From NCBI RefSeq assembly GCF_000004075.3, contig NC_026657.2:8122001-8186000 (forward strand): 64,000 nucleotides of DNA, given 5' to 3'. Both the position numbers and the translations under genes were made by a program. The notes below the pieces were generated by a model that saw only the letters and a list, made by a program, of their open reading frames with translations, searched no databases and was not told where the DNA came from. Every line of letters starts with the position of its first letter. Positions within the stretch are counted from its first letter, which is position 1. The DNA comes from Cucumis sativus. Lineage: Eukaryota; Streptophyta; Magnoliopsida; Cucurbitales; Cucurbitaceae. Shown one piece after another: positions 12,951 through 24,200 of the stretch.

Positions 12951-15900
12951 TTATTTATTTATTTTCATGGCATTTGCTTCTCCCTTGTAGCAGCTCATGA
13001 ACTTGGCTATGAATTCTGTACAAGAAAAAAAATGAAGAAATCAAGAGAGAATTTAATTCAATGTCATAGTTTGGTAATCAATTTGAAATTGAAATTTGGA
13101 TCAAGTAGGAAGCAAAATTATAACATTTTGCTATGAAATAATTTGAAATAAATCTAAAAATTTAAGAATTTTTAGCATAATATTTCGAAATCAAGAAAGG
13201 AAAAAATATATATTTTTTACTTAATTAGAATTAATTACCTTCAATCTTCAAGAAATGGTTAACATTCTTTCTAATTGAATCATGCTGCCCTTTGATAACT
13301 GCCTCTTCCCCACTGCCTTTTTCACTAACAAATACTTTTTCCTCCAATTTCTGAAATTCAAATTAATATCTAATTTAATATAATTTTTTTTATATATTTC
13401 AATTACATTATAATAAAATGACAAAACTTGCATTAATAAATCATCTACTCGCAAATCTAATCTATAAGTTTTTAAAAAAATGACAATAGACACTTACATT
13501 ATAATCAGCATAGAAACCTTCAACACGACGTTGTAATTCTTCATCCAAAAACTTCTTTAATTCATCTACTAAAGTCTGTACATGAACAAACTATCACATT
13601 ATGCATGTGAAGAGACTAAGAAAAAGAAAAATGTGAGAGAATAAATGTGATTGATGATACAATTTTTTTTAAAAAAACCACAACTAAAATTATATAAAAA
13701 AAAATGCATTTTTATGAAAATTACCCTAAAAATGAAATTGGGGGATACGTCATATTCAATAAGCTTTTTGAGTTTTCCACGAACTATATACAACCTGTAG
13801 ATGGACACAATGCAGCAATAAATCATTTATATTGCAATATGTAACATAGTGCTAAGTATTGTTATTATTATTATTAATTAGGGGGAAATAGTTGATTACT
13901 GTTTTGGGCTTTGCTCTTCGACTATCTTCTTAGCAACATCTGCAATGTCGTCTTCCCAACCCGTCAATAGTTTATTCTCATCTTCATCAAACAATTGACT
14001 GCAAAAACATTAATGTAATTTCACTGTCAAATTATAAAATTAATGACCCTAATTAATTTATAATTAATAAGAAGAAAAGATTAAGAATAATTAATATGAA
14101 AAGAATTATTAATTGTATTTCCCTAACCTTTTTTTCCAGGAAGCCTCTAAGGATCGTATGGCTTGTCGAAGATTGTTCCTGGAATTGTCGGCAATTCTCT
14201 CCGCCAATCGCTTCGACAAGTCGAATCCTTGTTGTTTTGCTATGAACTCCAACACTTCCACAATCTATTTTCATTTTTTCAATTTTATCATGATTAATAT
14301 AATAAAAACGACCATTAACTTCTTGTTAAAATATAGTTTTATTAACTATATTATTTACAAAATAGAGTAAGATTTTACATTTTAAATACGAATTTTTGTT
14401 TTAATATATATATGGTTATCGATGGTGTTTTTGTTTTGGTAATCGTTTTAGTTTTAGTTTTTAATTTTTAAAATTATGCAGACTTTTCTTTCCATATCTT
14501 GCATTTCAATAAAAAAATATATTAAATATTAAAAAAATAATAATTATGAAATGAAATTTTAATATTTAATTATTGAAAATTGGTTTAAAATAGCAAAATG
14601 AACAAACTGAGATTTTGTTTTTAGTGGTTTCTTTTTTCTTTTTCTTTTTTTTTTGTCATAAAGGGTAAATATTTATTATTAAAAGAACGCTTCAGTTTGT
14701 TCAAAAAAGAAAATCACCTGTAATTGTATGTTTTTATTTTTCCTTTCCTATATCAACCTTTTTATTTGTGTTTCATGCTTTTGATCCTAGAGTGATGTAT
14801 TTAAATATAGTTCAAACTTATTTATAAATATAACAACATTTTATTTTCTATATAATTGATAGATAGACCAAAATAGATATTTATCACTTAATTAATGATA
14901 GATATTAATAAATGACATGTTTACCTCTTGTTTTGACGGAGGGGAGAGACGAACGAGAGTGCAGAGAGAGCTAAGAAGGAGAAGCTTAGAGGCATCAGAA
15001 CAGCAGAAGAAGATTTTGCTGCAACCTTTGTACCTTTCCATTGCCCATTTTATGTACATTAGGGTTTCAATTGATAATTGATCTGCTTCACACAACAATA
15101 TCCCTACATTCTCAATGTCAAATCAAACAAAATAACATCAATACAAACATATTTATAAATATTGGAAAATTTTACTAAGGTACATTGTATCACTTTAAGT
15201 AATAGAGTATGATTGATGTTCATCTTAGAAAGGTAAATATTTTTAACAGTAATCATTTAAACTATTTTTTTTTACATAAATAAATCACATGTGTCGTCTT
15301 AATTATCCAATTGGAACTATATATATATATATGACGTGTTTACCTCGACAATTGGCATGATTACATGGCAAAGGGGAGTGAGATTCTTTCATGAGCTGGA
15401 CGATGACTTGTTTCTCAAACCCTTTGGTTTGTGACATATTGACTTCCACGTAATGAGATGATTCTTTCACTTTTACTTCTATGCTTCCCAACATTTCACT
15501 CTGCGGCCAAGTCGTCACATATAATAATTATTACTACTAATTAACCATAATTTAACCAAATACCCCTCCATATATATAACTAAATTAATGTTTATGGAAA
15601 GTTTAATATGTTAAGAGATGGGAAAATAGAATTTGATTGAACGTACCTTCAAGTCAAAAACCTTGACCACTTCTTTGATCTGTGAGAAAAGAACGAGGAA
15701 AAATAAGTCATTAGTTAAATTCCCATTTCAAAATTATGAATAATTTTTTATTTTAGTAGAGAATTGTCATGAATACACAAAAAAAATAGAAACTATAATT
15801 TCTTTGGATTGTATTTCTAAACTTCTAAATAGTTTATTTTGGACTTTTACTACCCAATTAAAAAAAAAAAAAAAAAAAAAAGCCGTAAAGAGACAGGGTG

Positions 15901-17565
15901 AGAATGATATGATTTGCATTTTGTAACGTATTAAGTCAATAAATAATAATCAACAATAAGACCAATATCATTTTACGTCAATTCCTAGGTCTCATACGTT
16001 TAAACTAAAAAATATATCTTATTTATTAATCCATAGCTTTGGAATGACCAAACTTAAAACTTGGTTATAATTATATTACAATTTGACCTAAATAAGTTGA
16101 GGATTTCTATTACTTCACTAAAAAAAAATTAAAAGGAAAAACGAAAAAAAAAGAAAAAAATGACTATTTTGTAGGGCAAAAAACCGAGAGATATCAAATA
16201 TTTAAAATAAACCAAAACCATACATTCACAAGGTCTAAAATTAGATTTATTTGTTAGTGTAACAATTGCAAAAGTGATATTTTATTCACCTACGTGATTA
16301 TACTCTATTTGGAAATTAAAATTACAACTTTCCTCTAAAACTATCAAAATTAAACTAAGTGAATTATATTTTCATGTCAACCCTAGCATCACATATTGGA
16401 GTTCTTACGTTTAATTAAGATGATAATTAGATGTAAGCTATGTTTTAGGGTGAGAGAACTAAAACTTCTAAAAGTATAAAAATGGCGGAACCAAACTCTA
16501 GAAGTTATTTAATGCCTAAAATAGTTTCAAAAACCAACCTAAATAAACCCATTTAGTAATGCATGCATGCATGATTTATATACATGTAGATGTGTATATA
16601 ATGTAGGGGGAATTGGGAAAGTTTATTAAGTCGTACTGATAATCCACCTCCATTGATTGATTTCCAAAAGCTTGACGAAGCATAGCTTGAATCATAGTCC
16701 TCTTCCCAACTCCAGGTGCTCCTTCAAATATATAGTAATGTCCACATCCCTTTTCTTTTACCATTTCCTTCAATTCAATTGCCGTTTTTTTATTACATAT
16801 AAAATCCTCCAAAACTTTTGGTCTACAACTATCTCCCCAACTATACCTCTCTTTTTCCATCTCCTCCACCACCACCACTCCTCCTCCACTGCTGCCACTT
16901 CCGCCACCGCTGTCACGACGCCCGCCACCGTTCGGTACGACTAATCTCTCCCTCAACAGCTTCTTCTTCGTCATCATCTCATCACTACTACTCATCTCCT
17001 CCTTGAAAGTCGCTGACGCTGACGTCGACCCCGAAGAGAACCACGTCGCTTTTGTCACAACAGTTGTAGCCGTTGTAACAGTTTGGATTCTCTGGTGTTG
17101 ACGTGGCACCTTGCGTGGACTAGTTTGGGGTGATTGTGGTTGTTGTTTGCGGAGGCATGGGGCCATGTAGTCCTTGAATTTGGAGACGATGGAGGATTGG
17201 GTGGAGGGGGCAGCTGAGGTGGCGTAGGTTACGTGGTAGGGGGTGGAATTGAGAGGGCCGTGATGGTAATTAATGGCGAGAGAGGAATCGGTGAGTCCAC
17301 GGTAGTAAGGGCTGGATTTTGGGGTTTTGTCGAGGGTATCGAGGTCATTGATTCGTTTGTTGTGAGCTTCAAGGCTTTCTTCGGTTAGGTCTGAGTCACG
17401 TGACAAGAAGGCTAAACGAGCCAGAAGTTTGCCTAGCTTTGAACTCCATGACGATTTTGACGATGTAGTTGAAATCGTCGCGCGGCGTCGGTTGCGTCGG
17501 CGGCGGTGATTGGAATCTGACAAGGAACGGCGGAGGGATGGTTGTTGTTCTTGTTGTGTGGCCAT
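12951..17565 (-). CDS. RFC3-like AAA+ clamp-loader paralogue with long plant-specific N-terminus
   Basis: Ten exons: 17565-16648, 15679-15647, 15500-15344, 15103-14925, 14264-14128, 13998-13900, 13794-13725, 13575-13498, 13350-13239 and 13015-12951. All junctions are GT-AG and in phase; the product is 615 residues. Residues 1-250 are basic and low in complexity (Ser, Arg, Gly). A P-loop follows, GAPGVGKRT, at about 282-290. The region from about 370 (GILLCEADQLS, KWAMERYKGCSKIFFCCSDA) and IADNSRNNLRQAIRSLEASW follows RFC3 order: Walker B, sensor 1, then the sensor-2 helical domain. Here the SRC arginine-finger motif of true RFC3 reads SLC. RFC3 is a clamp-loader subunit for PCNA; this paralogue's function is unknown. 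A 33-base micro-exon (IKEVVKVFDLK) is present. The start used is the first ATG, after a (GA)n-rich leader. Confidence 0.85.
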
Positions 17566-17570
17566 GAAAA

Positions 17571-17591
17571 GAGAGAGAGAGAGAGAGAGAG
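17571..17591. repeat. GA microsatellite in the 5' UTR of the RFC3-like gene
   Basis: A run of GA dinucleotides (CT on the coding strand) lies directly upstream of the ATG at 17565, followed by GA- and GGT-rich sequence to about 17660. CT-rich leaders are common near plant transcription starts. Length is likely to vary between accessions. Confidence 0.85.
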
Positions 17592-18799
17592 ATAGAGAGG
17601 GAGATGGAGATGGAGTCAAGTTGGAAGGAGGAGGTGGTGGTGGCGGCGGCGACGAAGGAGAGGGAAGAAAAGGTTGGAATTTGTTTCCATCTGAAAAGGG
17701 AGAGAAAATATGGATTGTGAAATGGGGTTTATAGAGAGAAAAAAATTTACGAGAGGATAAGGTTTTGGTATTTTCATTTATAATAATAATAATAATAATA
17801 ATAACCCTAACAAAAATAATATACTTTTTGCGCCTTCATTTGTTTGTTTTCCTATTAGTTAATTTTCAAATTTTGAAATAAATTTCTAGTTGTCTAAACT
17901 TCTCACGAAAATTACAAACTTTAGTTCGTAACAATTTGATAAAGTCTTTGTAGAATTTTGAATTTTACCTAATATATCTTGAATTTATAATAACTATATT
18001 TAGTTGAAAATTTTAGGAATTAAAATCTAAGGTCAAAATCTTATATATTTTTTATTAATTAAATTAGGTTCAAATTAATATAAATTCGATCTTAAAATTT
18101 AACAATAACCGTACATTGAATACATTTAGTAGATTCATTAAATTTTAAATGTACATAATTAGTTGTCATATGTTTAATAAATGTATATGAACACTAGTTG
18201 TAATTTGTTTCTTAACTAAGAAGTATTATTCGTACCTTATAAATCTAGCTGACAAATTTTTAATACAATAGTTTTATTAAAAAAATGTTTAATAATTAAA
18301 TACTTGAATATTAATTGATATCCGTTTCCTCAAGTTAATAAATTAAAGTTGAGAATCTATATTATTAAGTATAAAATATAGTTAAATATATATAACTCTA
18401 ACAAATATAACCTTATAAACATATAAACTTTGAATAATGTTAGAGTGTATATATATATAATAAGTTGGGAAATAATAAAATAGTTGAATATTCAATGTAT
18501 TTGAGTCAAATTAATATATAGTATAAAGTTTATTATTATAATTAAAATTTATGGGAAGTGATTTTGGTGGAGAATACAAAGAAGGAGGCGGTAGAAGCCA
18601 TGCAAATTCTTCCACAACCTATTTTGTTTGGGTATAGGGAGACCGGCGGATTTTACCAAGAATTTAGTTTGAAAAATCAATTGAATTAATTTTACAATAA
18701 ATAAATAAATAAAATATATATATATATTATATATATATATATATTATCATTTCAATTTTTGTGTCTGATTTTGTAATGATTTTGTTTCTCTCATATGTC

Positions 18800-19330
18800 T
18801 AATAAGGTCTAATAATGTATGGAGTTCTCGACATCTCAATATATGTTCTTTCAAGATGGATGTCTTTTATCGAAAAAAGGTAGACGAACTCCGACGTTTT
18901 TGAAAACGTTGAAAAATGTCGTAACAATTAAATAATTATTTCACCTTCTCCGATGTATCGGACCCTGGCATTCTGTCCTATACATCGGAAAAAGTGGACG
19001 GATCAAATAATTATTTCCACTTTCCCTGATGTATAAATTTGTAACGTTTGGAAAAGCCTATTAATAAATATAAAAATAAAATAAAAATGGTGGAGCTATC
19101 CCAATGTCTAAATGTAGACGTTGATATAGCTCCCCTCAGCTGATGCTTGCAACCGTGCGTTGTGGTTGGTAGGTCATTCCCGACACAACGTTGTTTTTCG
19201 ATTTCGTTACCTGCGTCAGAAGTCCTCTGATTTCTTGTAGAGTTAGATTGAATATTTGATTGGACTTTATGAGCTATAATTCCATGTTTGACGATATGAC
19301 AGAGTTTCATCGATCTATAAATCAATTTGC
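18800..19330. mobile_element. CACTA-like DNA transposon remnant (subterminal repeat region)
   Basis: The segment carries ccgacgtttttgaaaacgtt and repeated aataattattt...gatgtat units at 18931-18958 and 19006-19034, spaced 75 bp apart. A 10-bp inverted repeat (tccgatgtat / atacatcgga) lies at 18949-18958 and 18980-18989. Alternating CCGACG-type and CCGATG-type words with aataattattt spacers are what I recall from the subterminal arrays of plant CACTA (En/Spm) elements. No CACTA terminus or transposase frame was found, so this would be a short non-autonomous or decayed piece. The inner part, 19060-19330, is less AT-rich and shows no recognisable protein. Confidence 0.45.
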
Positions 19331-19959
19331 AAAGAGATAAGTAAGTTATTCATCTTATTAAGAGTAGAAATATGGTCATATATTGCTTTCTATCACACTA
19401 TACATATATATACATTCAACACTTAAACATGTTAGTGTCGTTGTTGTGTTATATATTTTGTACTAAGGAGAATGAATGTATTTTATTGTATGAAAGTAAA
19501 AGAAAAATGGAATCTCATCTTATTTGAATATTTGTATAGTTTAATCTATGTTTTATTAACAATTAATTATGTAATTTTCTTCAAACAAAAACTTGATTTA
19601 GACGTCTAATCTTTTTGTTCATTTGTTGGAGTGAATAAAAGTTTCATACATAAAGACAAGTATTTGAAGGTAGAAAAGATGGCGTCATCAATTTCTTTTA
19701 TAAATATTTATTAAAATTTATTCCAATAATATATATATATACATATATATATGTGTGTATGTATGTATATATTGTGCCAACTTTTGAAAAAATGTATATA
19801 TATATAAAAGATAAAAGTGGATAAGTTAGAATAAATCAAAGATGAAAGTGTAAAACCCTAAAGTCCTAAAACCCTAATGAGTTGATTTTAAAACACTTTT
19901 TGGATAAATTTGTCCAAACCCAACAATTTAGTTTTCAAATTGATAAATGAATTATAATC

Positions 19960-20275
19960 ATTTTCATTTATAAACTAAATTGGGATGATATTGATTTGTT
20001 GAAATCGATTTTTCGATCAAACCGACACTGAATCTAACTATGTATAATCGGGTTTTAGTAAATGTTTAAACTGACACTGATCATAAAGATATACAAACTA
20101 ATTAACATTTGGCCAGTTGATCATTTTATGTCTTTGATTTTTTTAAAATGTTGTTGTTTTGAAATTTCTCAAACTGACACCAACCGAACCTCTCATTGTT
20201 TCTAACTAACAACATTCAGCTTGATCGGTTTTGATCAATCAGTTCAATTTTTTATCTATCATATGTTCACCCCTA
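19960..20275. repeat. Diverged dispersed repeat, copy 2
   Basis: This segment contains aaaccgac, accaaccgaacc and a terminal block tgatcggttttgatcaatca leading to tttttatctatcatatgttc. The last block matches the copy at 2438-2490. A third region rich in ggttcggtt and gaaccg words lies at 63590-63940. This is probably the same kind of repeat, of unknown class. Confidence 0.4.
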
Positions 20276-21039
20276 ACGAAGATCAAGTCATTGCACAGTA
20301 AAAACTAATAATACTTACTTCTAGCAATATATTTTCAATAGAGATTAAATAGTTACAACTTTAGTTTTAGAAGTCTATTGATTAAATGGTTACAATTTAA
20401 ACATTAAAAACTAAATTGCCTAGAGGTTGAATTTGAGGCCAAAGAACGTTTTTCAACCAAAATTTTCTTACAACGCGTGAATGTAACTTTTGTCGTTGCT
20501 TTGTATTATTGAAAATTTGAAGGCAAAATGTATTGATTTCCTTTGCAAAATGATTCATATACATAATCAACAAGCAACAAAATATATATATATACACACA
20601 CTAACATATATATAAGGTTAGTAGATTATTAGCTATGTTATTATCGTTTAACCATAGACGAAAAATGATTAAGAATGTTTATCTTAAACTAATTAAAAGT
20701 TTGCCTAAATAAAAATCTTATTATTCTTAATCTAAATCAAAACTACAATCCATCCAAAGAAGAAGAAGAAAGGGCCAGAGAGAGAAAAATAGAAGATATA
20801 TAGAAGATATATTTTAAACAATTTAAAAATTCATGCAACAAAAATTACAATAGTCCTTCTAAAGAAACACAACAATATTTTAAAAAAAGTTGTAATACAT
20901 CATAAGCGTTGTAGAAGTATATTTTTGTTTTTGCAATTATGATAAGATTATACACTTCATAACAAATCTCTAAAATGTCTATCTATTATAATTATAAAAA
21001 ATAAAAAGAAATTAACTCGATATATGGTGGTTGGTCCGT

Positions 21040-21285
21040 ACTGTTTTGAGATAAAACCAAATTTCATGGGCCTCAAGCCCATCTGCACCTATAATGGTGC
21101 TGTCTTTTTGGACGAACATATTTGCGCCCATGGGCCTCGAGAGATTTATTGATTATTAGGCCTTTTCTGAGTTAGGATTTATTGATTACAACTAATTCTT
21201 TCAGGGGATTTTGGATGAAATCGCAAATTCGTGGGGCTCTTGAATTTTTTGTTCGTGGGGATTTTGAATTCTTCGGATTGTAAGG
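21040..21285 (+). promoter_or_regulatory. Promoter-like patch with clustered TGGGCC elements and a small exon-like ORF
   Basis: TGGGCC occurs at 21067-21072 and 21131-21136, the reverse form AGCCCA at 21076-21081 and GCCCAT at 21126-21131. Such TGGGCY (site II) clusters mark promoters of plant housekeeping and organelle-protein genes. About 80 bases downstream, an ATG at 21215 opens a 22-codon frame beginning MKSQIRGALEFF. A GTAAGG donor-like site at 21280 overlaps its stop. No following exon was recognised. It may be an orphan first exon, a non-coding transcript start or chance. Confidence 0.3.
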
Positions 21286-24200
21286 TTATTTTTTATTGCT
21301 AAAAGTCTTCCTAAACTTTATGAATTATTATTAATTCCTCAAATAATTTGTCTTTTTTATGAGTAATGTTGAAGTAATTAAGTGAGTCTCGTACTCGAAA
21401 ATATATTTTTAGTTATTTAGAATTTAATAGAATGATTTTGAAATTTTTAAAGACTAAAATACCCTTTTGGTTATGAACCTTGTGTAGTATGAGATTTTAT
21501 TTTAAAACCATTCGATAACGAAAGAATGATCGGTTATTTTTTTATTTTTCAATATTAGATTCTCAACCAAACAAACGACGTATAATATGTTATCTTTTTA
21601 TTAAATAATGAAAATAATTAAGAAGAAGAAAGAAAAGGTTTGTGCACAAGTGTTTGGCAACTTTATAACCTTCGGCGGAGATTTATGGATGACCATCCTT
21701 TTATGTTTATGCCCTTTATGTGGAGCTTTTAAGTAGAGTCAACGCAACACCGCAGCACCTCTTTTGTTGGCCCCAACCACACATTCTTTAACCAATTCTT
21801 TCACATCTTTAATTCCCAACACTTAAATTATTTACCATCTTTTTTCTTTTGTTTGGATTCACCAATTATTATTATGTCCTAGTATTGTTGCATTTTCTTT
21901 AATTTGTTTTATCTTATTCTACACTTTGTGTGCTATTTGACACAATATTGCAGTAAAGCTGTTTAGCTTATTCCCCTTCCTTCTTCCATTTTGTTACATT
22001 GTCAATGGATTATCGAGTAAATCATAGTACATTAGTGGAAGGGAATAAGTGTTTTTCTTTTCTTCTTCTTAGTTGGTGGATAATTAGAAGTGATTAGGGT
22101 TGGTTAGCATGTTTCATTCAGTGTGGTGTTATGTTGAGTTTAGACACCATTGAGTTTAGAGCATAAATTATAGATGATCACGCTAATGTTACTACTTTGA
22201 CGTTTGGTTTTTCTGATTTAATTTTATTTATGACTCTCTAATTTGTATAGAGACTAATGGTTAAACGTGAAATAGGTTGGATCGGAGCAAAGCATGTCCA
22301 TTTATTTTGATCCTGTCTAATAGGTTTCAATTAAGGGTCAATAAGGCGGTTGATCCTTTAACGGATTATCATCAAATGTTATATTCTTCATTAATTTTAT
22401 TTAGAACAAATATTAATTTATATTTTTCATCATCAAATGTTATAATAAATAAAACATTAAACTAAGATTATCAATATGCTAATTTATGCCTGACCTCTAA
22501 ATTTTGTTTAACAGAATAAAACTTCACAGTCAGTCAAACAAAATTTAGACATTTGTTACGATTACTTTTGAAAAATCATCCATTACCTTTAGTTCGCTTA
22601 AACATGTGTAGCCTTCTTTAAATTTCAATTCTATAAAATGAACAATTTTCACAAGTATAAATCGATCTATTTTATTTTATATGTTTCACAATTATCTTTG
22701 ACTTCAATTTCTGATGTTCTGAGAAGATAATCTACGGTTGTGAGACAAACATTTATACATATATATTATCAATTTCTTAAAAAATAAATAAATAATAGAT
22801 AGGATTAAAATTTGTAGCCTTCACTCATAATTACTTCACTTTAACATTTGAATTGATTAGAAAAATAGAATCCACATGAATGAATAATTGTATTCAAACA
22901 AAATCAACCAACCCATAAATATATTGATTTTTAACTATAAACTGTCTTAACAAAAAGGTATTTCCAAATTGAGAATAGTGACAATGAAATTAATGAATTA
23001 AAATGATATAAACTAAAATTTAAACACACATTAAATATGTGAATTACTTTAACTATTTTGGTTGAAAGTAAAAGTTTATAGAATTACTTTTGTAGAGAGA
23101 AAATGGAGTAAACAGTCAACACAACCGACGTTATCACTTTTATGCAAAATTTATCACATTAATAATTATTGCTTAAGAAAACCACTATTAAACCCAAGAA
23201 ATAATTATTAAATAAACAATAGTAAAGTAATAAATTAAAGTTGTTTCATATTGGAGCATATAAAATATAAAACAATAATGTGAAACTCGAGGGGGTTTCT
23301 GGTGTGCACCCAACTTGAATTAAAAACAACAAAACAAGTAATTGCTTTTTCATTAATTTATTACAAGATTAATTAATTCATTAATCCACAACTTTGGTTA
23401 AGATGAAAAAAATAATTAGTGGGGTCGAGCGGAATTTAATTTAGGGGTAAAGCAGAATTAATAGATTTCTCAAATCCAGAGCAGGATCAGTTTGATTGGT
23501 GGATGGAAGGGAATTTTGTATTAAATTAATATGACAGAAACGACAAGGAAATGCAAATGAAACGCAATGGGTTTGAGTTGATTTGCCCCCAAGTCGTCAG
23601 CTTCCACTTGTCCCCCTCTAATTGCTTTTTTAATTAATTAATTATGCTTCAATTAATTTATAATTACTGGGTGTGAAAGTTGGGAATTTCTTCTTTTTTT
23701 TTCTTTACATAAAAAATAGTTTTGAACAGTTTTTTGCACGTTGCTCACATTTTAGATCTGGAAATTAATGGAACTGGAAGTGCAAAGATAAAGGTGTAAA
23801 TACTTAACTTTGGTGTGTCACATTCTCGAAAACATTTTTATTATTATTCTCGTGCTTTAAATTGAAAAGTAATTCTTACTTTTTATATATATATATATAA
23901 ATTATACGTTCATCGCACTCGCACTTAGGTTTGCTCAAACCTAGTAATAATTTGAATATATGATTTTTTTCCTTTGAGGTATGTCTTAACTAATTAATGT
24001 TATAAGAATGGTTGATTATTATTATTATTATTCGGTAAAAAACATCGTTTAATTTTAATATTATATATGTGTTTATAAAGAAAACTTTTAAAAATATAAA
24101 AATTGACAAAATATTTGTTTTCCATACAAAAAAATTAAGTACTTTTAGTAATTTTTTTAAGGTAAATAGTTTGTTTAATTCTTTTTATAATATATAACTA

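Noticed and set aside
16558-16573. RY-type gcatgcatgcatg run as a seed-specific control element
   Set aside because: It lies inside intron 1 of the RFC3-like gene, and such runs are common by chance in this AT-rich DNA.
17510-17734. Plus-strand frame of 74 codons over the RFC3-like start
   Set aside because: It is the complement of a coding exon and a GA-rich leader, with low-complexity product (RERERDREGDGDG-like).
18964-18982. Match of 13 bases (tggcattctgtcc) to the mature miR394 sequence
   Set aside because: The match ends after 13 bases, the flanks differ from miR394, and the segment lies in the loop of a repeat-derived hairpin, not in an arm as a microRNA would.
21650-21790. Second exon for the small ORF at 21215
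   Set aside because: A GC-richer patch exists (tcggcggagatttatggatg), but no frame continues sensibly and no conserved domain is visible.
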